From the NCBI RefSeq assembly GCF_014649375.1, contig NZ_BMSX01000016.1:62001-126000 (forward strand): DNA of 64,000 bases, written 5' to 3'. The stretch comes from Streptomyces aurantiogriseus (GTDB taxonomy: Bacteria; Actinomycetota; Actinomycetes; Streptomycetales; Streptomycetaceae). Of the stretch, positions 23,963 to 30,914 are shown piece by piece. Within the stretch, counting starts at the first letter, position 1. Each line of letters starts with the position of its first letter. Below the pieces are notes generated by a model. The model worked only from the letters and a program-made list of their open reading frames with translations. It ran no database searches and had not been told where the DNA came from. The position numbers and the translations under genes are program-made.

Positions 23963-25501
23963 ATGTCGCTGCTGCCACTCGACCGTCGCGCCCAGGAGAC
24001 ACCCCACGAGCCAGCCCTGGTGGACGACCAGGACGTGCTGAGCTGGTCCGCGCTCGCCGACCGGGTGGCGCGGGCGGCCGCACGGCTGCTGGAGTTCGCG
24101 CCCGGCCCCGACGACCGGGTCGCCGTCCTCGGCGACAACGCGATCCCCACCCTGGTGGCCCATCTGGCCGGGCTGCGCGCCGGAGTGGGGACCGTGGCGA
24201 CCTCCCGGCACCTGACGGCGGGCGAACTGGTCGACCAGATCATCGACGCGGGCGCGACCGGGATCATCACCGGACCCGTCGGCGCGGGGGTCGCCCTCGA
24301 CGCGGCCCGCGAACTGGGCCTGCCGGTCGTGATGCACGGAACCCCGCCGCTCGGGCACGCCTTCGACTGGGACCTGTGGCTGGCCGCCGCGCCGGCCGGG
24401 CGGGCCCTCCCCGGGGACCGGCCCGCCCGGCCGCCCCTCGTCTACACCTCGGGAACCACCGGCCGGGCGCGCGGCACCGAGGTGCGCTGGGTGAGCGGCC
24501 CGGTCGCCGGCAGCTCCGCCTACCTCACCGCGATGGCCGCCCGGCCCGGCTTCCCGCCGGGGCCGCACCTGGTCTGCGGCCCGCTGCAGCACAACGCGCC
24601 GCTGACCTCCCTGCGGCACCTGGTGGCCGGTCAGCAGGTGGTGGTCCTCGGCAGATACGAGCCGGAGACGTTCCTGAGCCGCGTCGCCCGGTGGAGGGTC
24701 ACCTCCACGGTGATGGTGCCCACCCACTTCCAACGACTGCTCGCCCTCCCGGAGGAGGTGCGCGCCCGGTACGACGTCTCCAGCCTCCGCCAGGTCTCCC
24801 ACACGGGGTCCGCGTGCCCGCCGGAGGTGAAGCGGGCCATGATCGACTGGTTCGGCCCGGTGCTGACCGAGTCGTACGGCGCCAGCGAGGCGGGCACCGT
24901 GGCCCGCATCGGCAGCGCGGAGTGGCTGGCACATCCGGGCTCGGTGGGGCGTGTGCAGCCCCCGTTCGAGGTCCTGGTGACCGATGACGACGGGCGGCCG
25001 CTCCCGCTGGGCGAACGCGGACTGCTGGCGTTCCGGGCGCCCGAGGACCGAGGCGTGCGCTATCACGCGGACCCGGACAAGACGAAGGCCGCCTATCTCT
25101 CGCCGGGCGTCTTCACCCTCGGCGACATCGGCTACGTCGACGCGGACGGCTACATCTTCATCACCGACCGGGCCGCGGACGTCGTGGTCTCCGGCGGGGT
25201 CAATCTGTACCCGGCGGAGAGCGAGGCGGTGTTGCGCGGGCACCCGATCGTCGCGGAGGTCGCGGTCATCGGCGTGCCCGACCCCGACTTCGGCGAGGCG
25301 CTGCGGGCCCTGGTCGTGGCCGCCGGGGACGAGCCGTCGGCGCAGGAGCTGGACCGGTACTGCCGCGACCGGCTGGCCGCCTACAAGTGCCCCAAGTCGT
25401 ACGAGTTCGTCCCGGAGCTCGTGCGCAACGCCATGGGCAAGCTCGACAAACGCGCGATGCGGCGCCCCTACTGGCGCTCCGAGCGGACCATCGCCGGCTG
25501 A
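23963..25501 (+). CDS. AMP-dependent acyl-CoA synthetase/ligase
   Basis: 512 aa ANL-superfamily enzyme. The phosphate loop is YTSGTTGRARG (residues 161-171), where the usual PKG is replaced by ARG. Later motifs are ESYGASEAGTV, the hinge region with SGGVNLYPAE, and the C-terminal catalytic lysine region GKLDKRAM. The start is ATG 23963 with GGAGG 6 nt upstream. It activates a carboxylic acid to acyl-CoA through an acyl-adenylate. It heads a rightward series with a histidine phosphatase, a thiolase and a reductase. The missing P-loop lysine occurs in some family members and need not abolish activity. Confidence 0.92.
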   Translation: MSLLPLDRRAQETPHEPALVDDQDVLSWSALADRVARAAARLLEFAPGPDDRVAVLGDNAIPTLVAHLAGLRAGVGTVATSRHLTAGELVDQIIDAGATGIITGPVGAGVALDAARELGLPVVMHGTPPLGHAFDWDLWLAAAPAGRALPGDRPARPPLVYTSGTTGRARGTEVRWVSGPVAGSSAYLTAMAARPGFPPGPHLVCGPLQHNAPLTSLRHLVAGQQVVVLGRYEPETFLSRVARWRVTSTVMVPTHFQRLLALPEEVRARYDVSSLRQVSHTGSACPPEVKRAMIDWFGPVLTESYGASEAGTVARIGSAEWLAHPGSVGRVQPPFEVLVTDDDGRPLPLGERGLLAFRAPEDRGVRYHADPDKTKAAYLSPGVFTLGDIGYVDADGYIFITDRAADVVVSGGVNLYPAESEAVLRGHPIVAEVAVIGVPDPDFGEALRALVVAAGDEPSAQELDRYCRDRLAAYKCPKSYEFVPELVRNAMGKLDKRAMRRPYWRSERTIAG

Positions 25502-25531
25502 GCCGGGCCCACGCACCAGGTAAGGATCCCC

Positions 25532-26140
25532 ATGACCGAACTCCTCCTCATCCGGCACGGCCTCCCCCTGGCGGGCGTGTTCGACCCAGGGCTGTCGCCG
25601 GAGGGCACCGCCCAGGCCGAACGCCTCGCCGCCTGGCTCGTGCACGAGGACGTCGACGCCCTGTACACCAGCCCGTTCCGGCGGGCGCGGGAGACGGTGG
25701 CGCCGCTGGAACGGCTCACCGGCATGACCGCGACCGTGCTGGACGACCTGCGCGAGTGGGACACCGACGTCTCGCATCCCTACACACCACCGGAGCAGAT
25801 CGGCGCCGACGATCCGCGGGCGGCGGCGCTCGCCGAGGGGCGGTACGAGGACTTCGTGCCCGATCTGGACCGGGACGCCTTCCGGGCACGTGCCGTTCGG
25901 GCCATGGACACGATCCTCGACGCCCATGCCGGCGGCGGGCGGGTCGCGGCCGTGTGCCACGGCGGCATCACCAACACCTTTCTGGCGACGGTGCTCGGCC
26001 TGCCCACGATGTTCTGGTTCCATCCCGGCTACACCTCGGTCAGCCGGGTGCGGCGCATGCCGGGCGGCCGGATCGTCCTGCACTCGGTGAACGAGACGGC
26101 CCACATGATCGCCGACCGTGCCGTCGACCCGGTCGCCTGA
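25532..26140 (+). CDS. Histidine phosphatase (phosphoglycerate-mutase-like)
   Basis: 202 aa with the phospho-accepting motif LLIRHGLPLAG (R8-H9-G10), the YTSPFRRARET segment and the second catalytic histidine in CHGGITNTF. The start is ATG 25532. The branch includes phosphatases of sugar phosphates, nucleotides and other small molecules. It lies between the acyl-CoA synthetase and thiolase genes in the same direction, an unusual place for a phosphatase in a fatty-acid-like pathway. One idea is that it acts on a product of the PEP-domain phosphotransferase encoded at 10328; there is no direct evidence. Confidence 0.85.
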   Translation: MTELLLIRHGLPLAGVFDPGLSPEGTAQAERLAAWLVHEDVDALYTSPFRRARETVAPLERLTGMTATVLDDLREWDTDVSHPYTPPEQIGADDPRAAALAEGRYEDFVPDLDRDAFRARAVRAMDTILDAHAGGGRVAAVCHGGITNTFLATVLGLPTMFWFHPGYTSVSRVRRMPGGRIVLHSVNETAHMIADRAVDPVA

Positions 26141-26170
26141 ACCCGCTCCACTCCCCAGGAGGTCCCGGCC

Positions 26171-27367
26171 ATGCCCGGATCCGTCATCGTCGCCGGAGCC
26201 AGAACACCCATCGGCAAACTGATGGGAGCTCTGAGCACCGTGTCCGCCGTCGACCTCGGCGCCCATGCCATCGGTGCGGCCCTGTCCGCCGCGCGTCTGG
26301 ACCCGGCCGCCGTGGAAGCCGTGGTCATGGGCCATGTCGTCCAGGCGGGGGCCGGTCCCAATGCGGCCCGGCAGGCCGCGATCCGCGCCGGCATTCCGTT
26401 CGGCGTCCCCGCGAGCACCGTCAACAAGCTCTGCCTGTCCGGTCTGCACGCCATCGCCCTGGCCGACCTCATGATCGCCTCCGGGCGCCACGAGGTCGTC
26501 GTCGCGGGCGGCATGGAGTCCATGTCGGGCGCCCCGCACCTGCTGCGCGAAGCACGGTTCGGCCGGCCGTACGGTGCGACCGCCGTCGAGGACGCCCTCG
26601 ACCGCGACGCCCTCGTCTGCGCCTTCGACGGCATCTCCATGGGCGCGGCCACCGAGCGCTACCAGCGGCCGTACGCCCTGACCCGCGAGGAACAGGACGA
26701 GTACGGCGCGCTCTCGCACCGACGGGCCTCCCGCGCCCAGGAGTCCGGCGTGCTCGCCGAGGAGATCGCCCCGGTCACGGTGGCCGGACGCCGGGAGGAG
26801 ACGGTGGTGGACAGGGACGAGGGCGTACGGCCCGGAAGCACGGCGGAGAGTCTGGGACGCCTGCGCCCGGCCTTCTCCGGTGAAGGCGGGGGCACCATCA
26901 CCGCGGGCAACTCCTCCCAGCTGTCCGACGGCGCCGCGGCCGTCGTCGTGATGAGCGCGGAGCGCGCCCGGCGGGAGGATCTGACCCCGCTCGCCGAGAT
27001 CGGCGCGTACGGCACGGTCGCGGGCCCCGACCCGTCCCTGCTCGTCCAGCCGGCCGGCGCGATCCGTGACGCCCTGTCCCGGGACGGCCGCCTGAAGGCC
27101 GCCGACCTGGACCTGTTCGAGATCAACGAGGCGTTCGCCGGAGTGGCCCTGGCCTCCGTACGGGACCTGGACATCCCCCTGGAGAAGGTGAACGTCAACG
27201 GCGGCGCGATCGCGCTGGGCCACCCCGTCGGCATGACCGGTGCCCGTCTGGTACTGACCCTCGCGGCGGAACTGCGCCGCCGCGGAGGCGGCAGCGGAGC
27301 GGCCGCCCTGTGCGGGGGCGGCGGCCAGGGCGACGCGCTGTTGCTGCATGTACCGCCGCAGGCCTGA
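26171..27367 (+). CDS. Thiolase (acetyl-CoA acetyltransferase family)
   Basis: 398 aa with the full set of thiolase residues: nucleophile C88 (VNKLCLSG), H351 in GHPVGMTGAR and C381 in CGGGGQGDA. The start is ATG 26171 with AGGAGG just upstream. It performs thiolytic cleavage of a 3-oxoacyl-CoA to acetyl-CoA plus shortened acyl-CoA, or the reverse condensation. In contrast with the Ltp-like protein at 656 it keeps all catalytic residues, so the locus has both aldolytic and thiolytic options. It is followed after 19 nt by the reductase gene. Confidence 0.95.
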   Translation: MPGSVIVAGARTPIGKLMGALSTVSAVDLGAHAIGAALSAARLDPAAVEAVVMGHVVQAGAGPNAARQAAIRAGIPFGVPASTVNKLCLSGLHAIALADLMIASGRHEVVVAGGMESMSGAPHLLREARFGRPYGATAVEDALDRDALVCAFDGISMGAATERYQRPYALTREEQDEYGALSHRRASRAQESGVLAEEIAPVTVAGRREETVVDRDEGVRPGSTAESLGRLRPAFSGEGGGTITAGNSSQLSDGAAAVVVMSAERARREDLTPLAEIGAYGTVAGPDPSLLVQPAGAIRDALSRDGRLKAADLDLFEINEAFAGVALASVRDLDIPLEKVNVNGGAIALGHPVGMTGARLVLTLAAELRRRGGGSGAAALCGGGGQGDALLLHVPPQA

Positions 27368-27386
27368 GACCGGGAGCCGATCCACC

Positions 27387-28346
27387 ATGACCGACCAGCT
27401 GCCCACGGACGGGACGACCCTCGTCGTCGCGACCCGCACCCCCGCCGCCGACGGTGTCGTCTCCCTCACCCTGCGCCGTCCCGACGGCGGGACGCTCCCC
27501 TCCTGGACGCCGGGCGCCCATGTCGACGTACTCCTGGACGACGGCCTGATCCGTCAGTACTCGCTGTGCGGGAACCCCGCCGAACGGGACATCTGGCAGA
27601 TCGCCGTGCTCCGCGCGCCGCAGAGCCGCGGCGGCTCCGCGTACGTCCACGACCGCCTGCGCGAAGGCACCACCGTGCGGGTCCGCGGACCGCGCAACAA
27701 CTTTCCCCTGCGGCCCGCCGCACGCCACCTGTTCATCGCCGGCGGCGTCGGTATCACGCCCATCCTCCCCATGGTCGAGGCCGCCGACGCCGCGGGGGCC
27801 GACTGGAGCCTGCTGTACGGCGGCCGCACCCGCACCTCCATGGCGTTCCTGGACCGTCTCGCACCGCACGGGGACCGCGTGCTCCTGCGCCCGCAGGACG
27901 AGTACGGCCTGCTGGACCTGCCCGCCTTCCTCGGCGCCCCCGAGGAAGGCGCCCTGGTGCACGCCTGCGGACCCGAACCCCTGCTGCGAGCGGTGCAGGA
28001 GCGGTGCGCGGACTGGCCGCCCGGCACCCTTGGCGTCGAGCGGTTCGCCCCGGTGGAGACCGCGGGGGCCGACCCGGGCGAGGCCTTCGAGGTGGTGCTC
28101 GCCCGCGCCGGGCTCACCGTCACCGTGCCGCCGGACCGCTCGGTGCTCGAAGCCGTGGAGGAGGCCGGCGTCGCGGTGGACTTCTCCTGCCGGGAAGGCA
28201 CATGCGGCACCTGCGAGACCGACGTCCTCGACGGCAGGCCCGACCACCGCGACTCCCTGCTCACCGAGGACGAGCGGGCCGCCGGCGACACCATGCTCAT
28301 CTGCGTCTCCCGCTCGTGCGGACCCCGCCTGGTCCTCGACCTGTGA
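27387..28346 (+). CDS. Phthalate-dioxygenase-reductase/VanB-type oxidoreductase
   Basis: 319 aa in the order flavin domain (QYSLCGNP, residues ~50-60), NAD-binding domain (FIAGGVGITPILPM), and C-terminal plant-type [2Fe-2S] domain with C268, C273, C276 and C306 (CREGTCGTC). The start is ATG 27387; the open frame to 27348 overlaps the thiolase. This architecture passes electrons from NADH via flavin and its own [2Fe-2S] cluster straight to a Rieske oxygenase. It is the only dedicated oxygenase reductase in the window, so it may serve one or both Rieske proteins although they lie 12-18 kb away. It ends the island on this side. Confidence 0.93.
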   Translation: MTDQLPTDGTTLVVATRTPAADGVVSLTLRRPDGGTLPSWTPGAHVDVLLDDGLIRQYSLCGNPAERDIWQIAVLRAPQSRGGSAYVHDRLREGTTVRVRGPRNNFPLRPAARHLFIAGGVGITPILPMVEAADAAGADWSLLYGGRTRTSMAFLDRLAPHGDRVLLRPQDEYGLLDLPAFLGAPEEGALVHACGPEPLLRAVQERCADWPPGTLGVERFAPVETAGADPGEAFEVVLARAGLTVTVPPDRSVLEAVEEAGVAVDFSCREGTCGTCETDVLDGRPDHRDSLLTEDERAAGDTMLICVSRSCGPRLVLDL

Positions 28347-28389
28347 CGGCGAGCAGCGGTCAGCCGGACGGTGCCACCAGGCCTGCCTC

Positions 28390-29060
28390 GTAGGCGAGGA
28401 TCACTGGTCGGAGCAGGTGGCGCCGGACCGGGCGGCCTTCGTCCGCGACGGGATTCCGCTGCAGGAGGCGTTCACCACGAACGCAGCCCTGATCATGGCC
28501 CTCGCCCTCGGTGCCATCGGCGCCCTCGTGATCGTCGGGGAGTACGGCGCGGGCACCATCCGGACGACGTTCGCGGCGGTCCCGGCCCGCCACTCGGTGA
28601 TGGCGGCCAAGGCGGTCGTCGTCGCCGTGGTCACCACCGCCTTCGGCGCGGTCGCGGGCATCTCGTTCACGCTGACGCAGGCCATCCTCGATCGTCGGGG
28701 CGTCGGCGTCCCGATCGGCGACCCGGGCACCTGGCGCGTCGGGGTGGCCTCCGCCCTCCTCGCGCCGGTGTGCGCGCTCACCGGACTCGCGCTGGGCACC
28801 GTCCTACGGCACACCGCCGCGACGATGGTCATCTCAGCGGTGGTCATCCTCGTCGTGCCTCTGGTACTCACCGACAACCGCCACTGGTCGGCGGTCGTCG
28901 GACACACCCTGCCCTACGCGCGTGGCTGCGACTCGTCGACGTCCCCTACTCCCCGGTCGCCTTCCCATGGACCACCGCCGGAGCCCGGACCGTCCACGCG
29001 GTGTGGGCGTGTGTCGCGACCTCGCTCGCCGTCGCCGGCGTCCACCGGCGCCACCAGTAA
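28390..29060 (+). pseudogene. Remnant of an ABC-2 type transporter permease
   Basis: Frame 1 from about 28390 encodes membrane segments typical of ABC-2 permeases: EAFTTNAALIMALALGAIGA, VGEYGAGTIRTTFAAVPAR and AATMVISAVVILVVPLVL. No start codon or first transmembrane helix precedes this, so the 5' part is missing. At about 28920 the frame breaks: frame 1 reads TLPYARGCD, whereas frame 3 continues with the expected WLRLVDVPYSPVAFPW and ends VAGVHRRHQ with TAA at 29058-29060. A single-base deletion explains this. The gene is decayed and no ATPase partner is present. Confidence 0.75.
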
Positions 29061-29253
29061 CCCCACCCTCATGGTGGAGCCAGCCCTACCTCCGGTTCGG
29101 TGGCCCGCTCCCTCGTTCCCGCGAGCGGACCACGGCATCGTTCAACCCAGCTGATCCGAAGCCTCGTTGAGGGCGGGATGAAACCCGACTGAAGCCGGGC
29201 CGGGATCCACTGAGTCCGCCAGAGGTCCGAGCCCCGCCCGGAGGGAAACCGCG

Positions 29254-30138
29254 ATGGAGTCGCCGTCCACGTCGAAGCCGCAGCCGACGCGCGAGACGCG
29301 CAGCAAGGACGGCGCGACGCGGGCGGAGACCGCCGGTCCGACTCCGTCCACGCCGGGCCCTGTCGCCTCGTTCGTCCGGTTCGTGGTCTGCGGCGGCGGA
29401 GTCGGACTCCTGGCAGGCGCCGCCGTACCACTCCTGGCCACCCTGATGCCCTGGGCTCTGGCGAACGCGGTCGTCACCGTCGTCTCCACCCTCCTGTGCA
29501 CCGAACTCCACGCCCTCGTCACCTTCGGCACCGGCCGCCGCCCCGGCCTGCGCGAGCACCTGCAGTCCGCCGGCTCGGCCACGGCCGCCTACGTGGTGAC
29601 CTGCGCCGCGATGGCCGTCCTCCACACAGTCCGGTCGTCCCCCGACCTGTTCACGGAACAGGTCGTCTACCTCGGCGCCTCCGCTCTGGCGGGCACGGGC
29701 CGGTTCCTGATACTCCGTCTGTTCGTCTTCGCGGTCGGCGGACGGAACATGACCGGGCCGGGCCCGGACAGCACGGCCGCGACGCGGGGGACGTCGATCG
29801 TCGGCGAGACCGAGCACGAGCCCGACGAGCTTGCCACCGCCGGCGGTTGGGCGGACCGGCGGATCGTGAACGCCCTCCGGCAAGATGCGTGTCGACTGCC
29901 CGCGTCCCTCCTACAGTGCGGGTATGGAGATCAGATGCTCGCAATGCCAGGGCTTCGACCTGGAACCGGGGTTCGTCGAGGACGCCGGCGAGAACTCCCG
30001 GGGATACGCGCGGTGGATCCCCGGGCCCTTGCAGCGAGGGGTCCTGGGGGGAGCCAAGCGCTGGGGCCGGCCCCGCTTCCAGATAGACGCCCACCGCTGC
30101 CGCGCCTGCGGCCACTTGGAACTCTTCGCTCCGCATGA
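29254..30138 (+). CDS. GtrA-like small membrane protein with an aberrant C-terminus
   Basis: 294 aa. Residues ~38-165 contain about four hydrophobic helices with the GtrA-type pattern RFVVCGGGVGLLAG, ANAVVTVVSTLLCTELHALVTF and GRFLILRLFVFA. GtrA proteins help translocate or flip polyprenyl-linked sugars. GGAGGG precedes ATG 29254 by 8 nt. The last ~70 residues are Arg/Pro/Gly-rich and completely overlap, in another frame, the zinc-ribbon gene at 29924, so they are probably a run-on caused by loss of the original stop. The gene lies in a decayed region and may itself be damaged. Confidence 0.6.
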   Translation: MESPSTSKPQPTRETRSKDGATRAETAGPTPSTPGPVASFVRFVVCGGGVGLLAGAAVPLLATLMPWALANAVVTVVSTLLCTELHALVTFGTGRRPGLREHLQSAGSATAAYVVTCAAMAVLHTVRSSPDLFTEQVVYLGASALAGTGRFLILRLFVFAVGGRNMTGPGPDSTAATRGTSIVGETEHEPDELATAGGWADRRIVNALRQDACRLPASLLQCGYGDQMLAMPGLRPGTGVRRGRRRELPGIRAVDPRALAARGPGGSQALGPAPLPDRRPPLPRLRPLGTLRSA

Positions 30139-30145
30139 GGTGTGA
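29924..30145 (+). CDS. Small zinc-ribbon protein
   Basis: 73 aa with two CxxC knuckles (CSQCQ at residues 5-9 and CRACG near residue 62), the layout of stand-alone zinc-ribbon proteins; the middle is basic. ATG 29924 has no ribosome site, but TACAGT at 29912-29917 ends 6 nt upstream, suggesting a leaderless transcript. It overlaps the 3' end of the GtrA-like frame. I favour this frame as the genuine gene here because of the paired cysteines. Function unknown. Confidence 0.6.
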   Translation: MEIRCSQCQGFDLEPGFVEDAGENSRGYARWIPGPLQRGVLGGAKRWGRPRFQIDAHRCRACGHLELFAPHEV

Positions 30146-30179
30146 CGCGAGGGACGACAACGGAACCTGGCGACTCCCG

Positions 30180-30311
30180 TGCGTCGGCGGTCTGCTCGGC
30201 GAGCGCCGCGACCGCGCGGGAGACGCCGATGCCGTAGGAGCCCATGGTGACGCGGACCGGCTTGCCGTTCTGGCCGAGGACGTCGAGCCCTGTCGGCCCG
30301 AGCGCATCTTC
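30180..30311 (-). pseudogene. proS: Fragment of prolyl-tRNA synthetase
   Basis: About 44 codons on the minus strand read LDVLGQNGKPVRVT followed by MGSYGIGVSRAVAALAEQT, which is the conserved class II motif region of bacterial ProS (TMGSYGIGVSRxVAA). Nothing else of the ~570-residue enzyme is present on either side. It is therefore a stranded gene fragment, not a working gene, and probably marks an old recombination or duplication boundary. Confidence 0.75.
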
Positions 30312-30891
30312 ACTAGAAGCGTCCCTCCCCTCTCACGCGTCCTGATCTACGGTGCCGTCATTCACCGAGGTCACGATCCTCGACGACTACTCGGTCGACC
30401 CTGACCTCGCAGAACCCGGCGATCTCGACGGCGCCGGACACCGGACCGCCGTACGTGCGGCCTGGAAGACGTTTCGTCGCCGCGGAGCCGGCCGGAGCCA
30501 GCCGGCTCCGGCAGTGCACGCCTCTCGGCCTGGTGGCATCCCCGTGCGGATCGGGTGAGCCGGCGATGACCATGAGACCGATCTGCGCGGGCGACCAGCC
30601 CGCCACGGTGGCGGATGATCCGCTGCCCCGGCCCTACGGGGCAAGGGAAGAAATCCGTCAGGAGAAGCAAGAGATGCCCGATCCGATCCCCGCGGCCGGG
30701 AGCCTCAGCCAGGCGATCGACGGCGCCGGCAGCCGGCAGGTCGACGAAGCGGCCCGGTCCCACCCATGGCGCCGTCATGAACGGCGGACTTCGAGCGGCA
30801 GTCGCCCGGCGCGTTCGGCAGCCGGCAGCGGCGGTGGCCGGACCATCGGCCCGCCCCCTGCCACCCACCCGCGATGAGCCGCAAACCGCCC
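30312..30891. other. Non-coding or decayed stretch, no gene supported
   Basis: Open frames exist on both strands but none has a recognisable domain. A minus-strand frame at about 30358-30450 ends with AVEIAGFCEVRVDRVVVEDRD, faintly like the middle of an acyl-CoA dehydrogenase, and could be another remnant. A 67-codon frame from ATG 30674 has AGGAG 9 nt upstream but an unconvincing Arg/Gly/Pro-rich product. I see no insertion-sequence ends or terminal inverted repeats. Confidence 0.4.
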
Positions 30892-30914
30892 TAAAATGGA
30901 GAAAATTCTCCATG
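30892..30914 (+). promoter_or_regulatory. -10 element and perfect palindrome overlapping the PP2C start codon
   Basis: TAAAAT at 30892-30897 is a near-consensus -10. It runs into a palindrome at 30896-30913, arms ATGGAGAA and TTCTCCAT with a 2-bp centre, whose right end overlaps the ATG at 30912. The left arm holds GGAG (30898-30901), the only possible ribosome site. The palindrome can be an operator at the transcription start, or in RNA a GGAG-AAAATT-CTCC hairpin hiding the ribosome site. Confidence 0.55.

Noticed and set aside
23777..27469. A 1230-codon minus-strand frame over the acyl-CoA synthetase and thiolase genes
   Set aside because: Shadow frame without recognisable domains; the + strand genes carry all catalytic motifs.
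30615..30911. 99-codon N-terminal extension of the PP2C phosphatase
   Set aside because: It is Arg/Pro-rich, lies upstream of a -10 and a palindrome, and no sensor domain begins there.
28346..30911. Insertion sequence or prophage remnant explaining the decayed region
   Set aside because: No transposase or integrase motif, terminal inverted repeats or tRNA attachment site was found; only gene fragments are visible.
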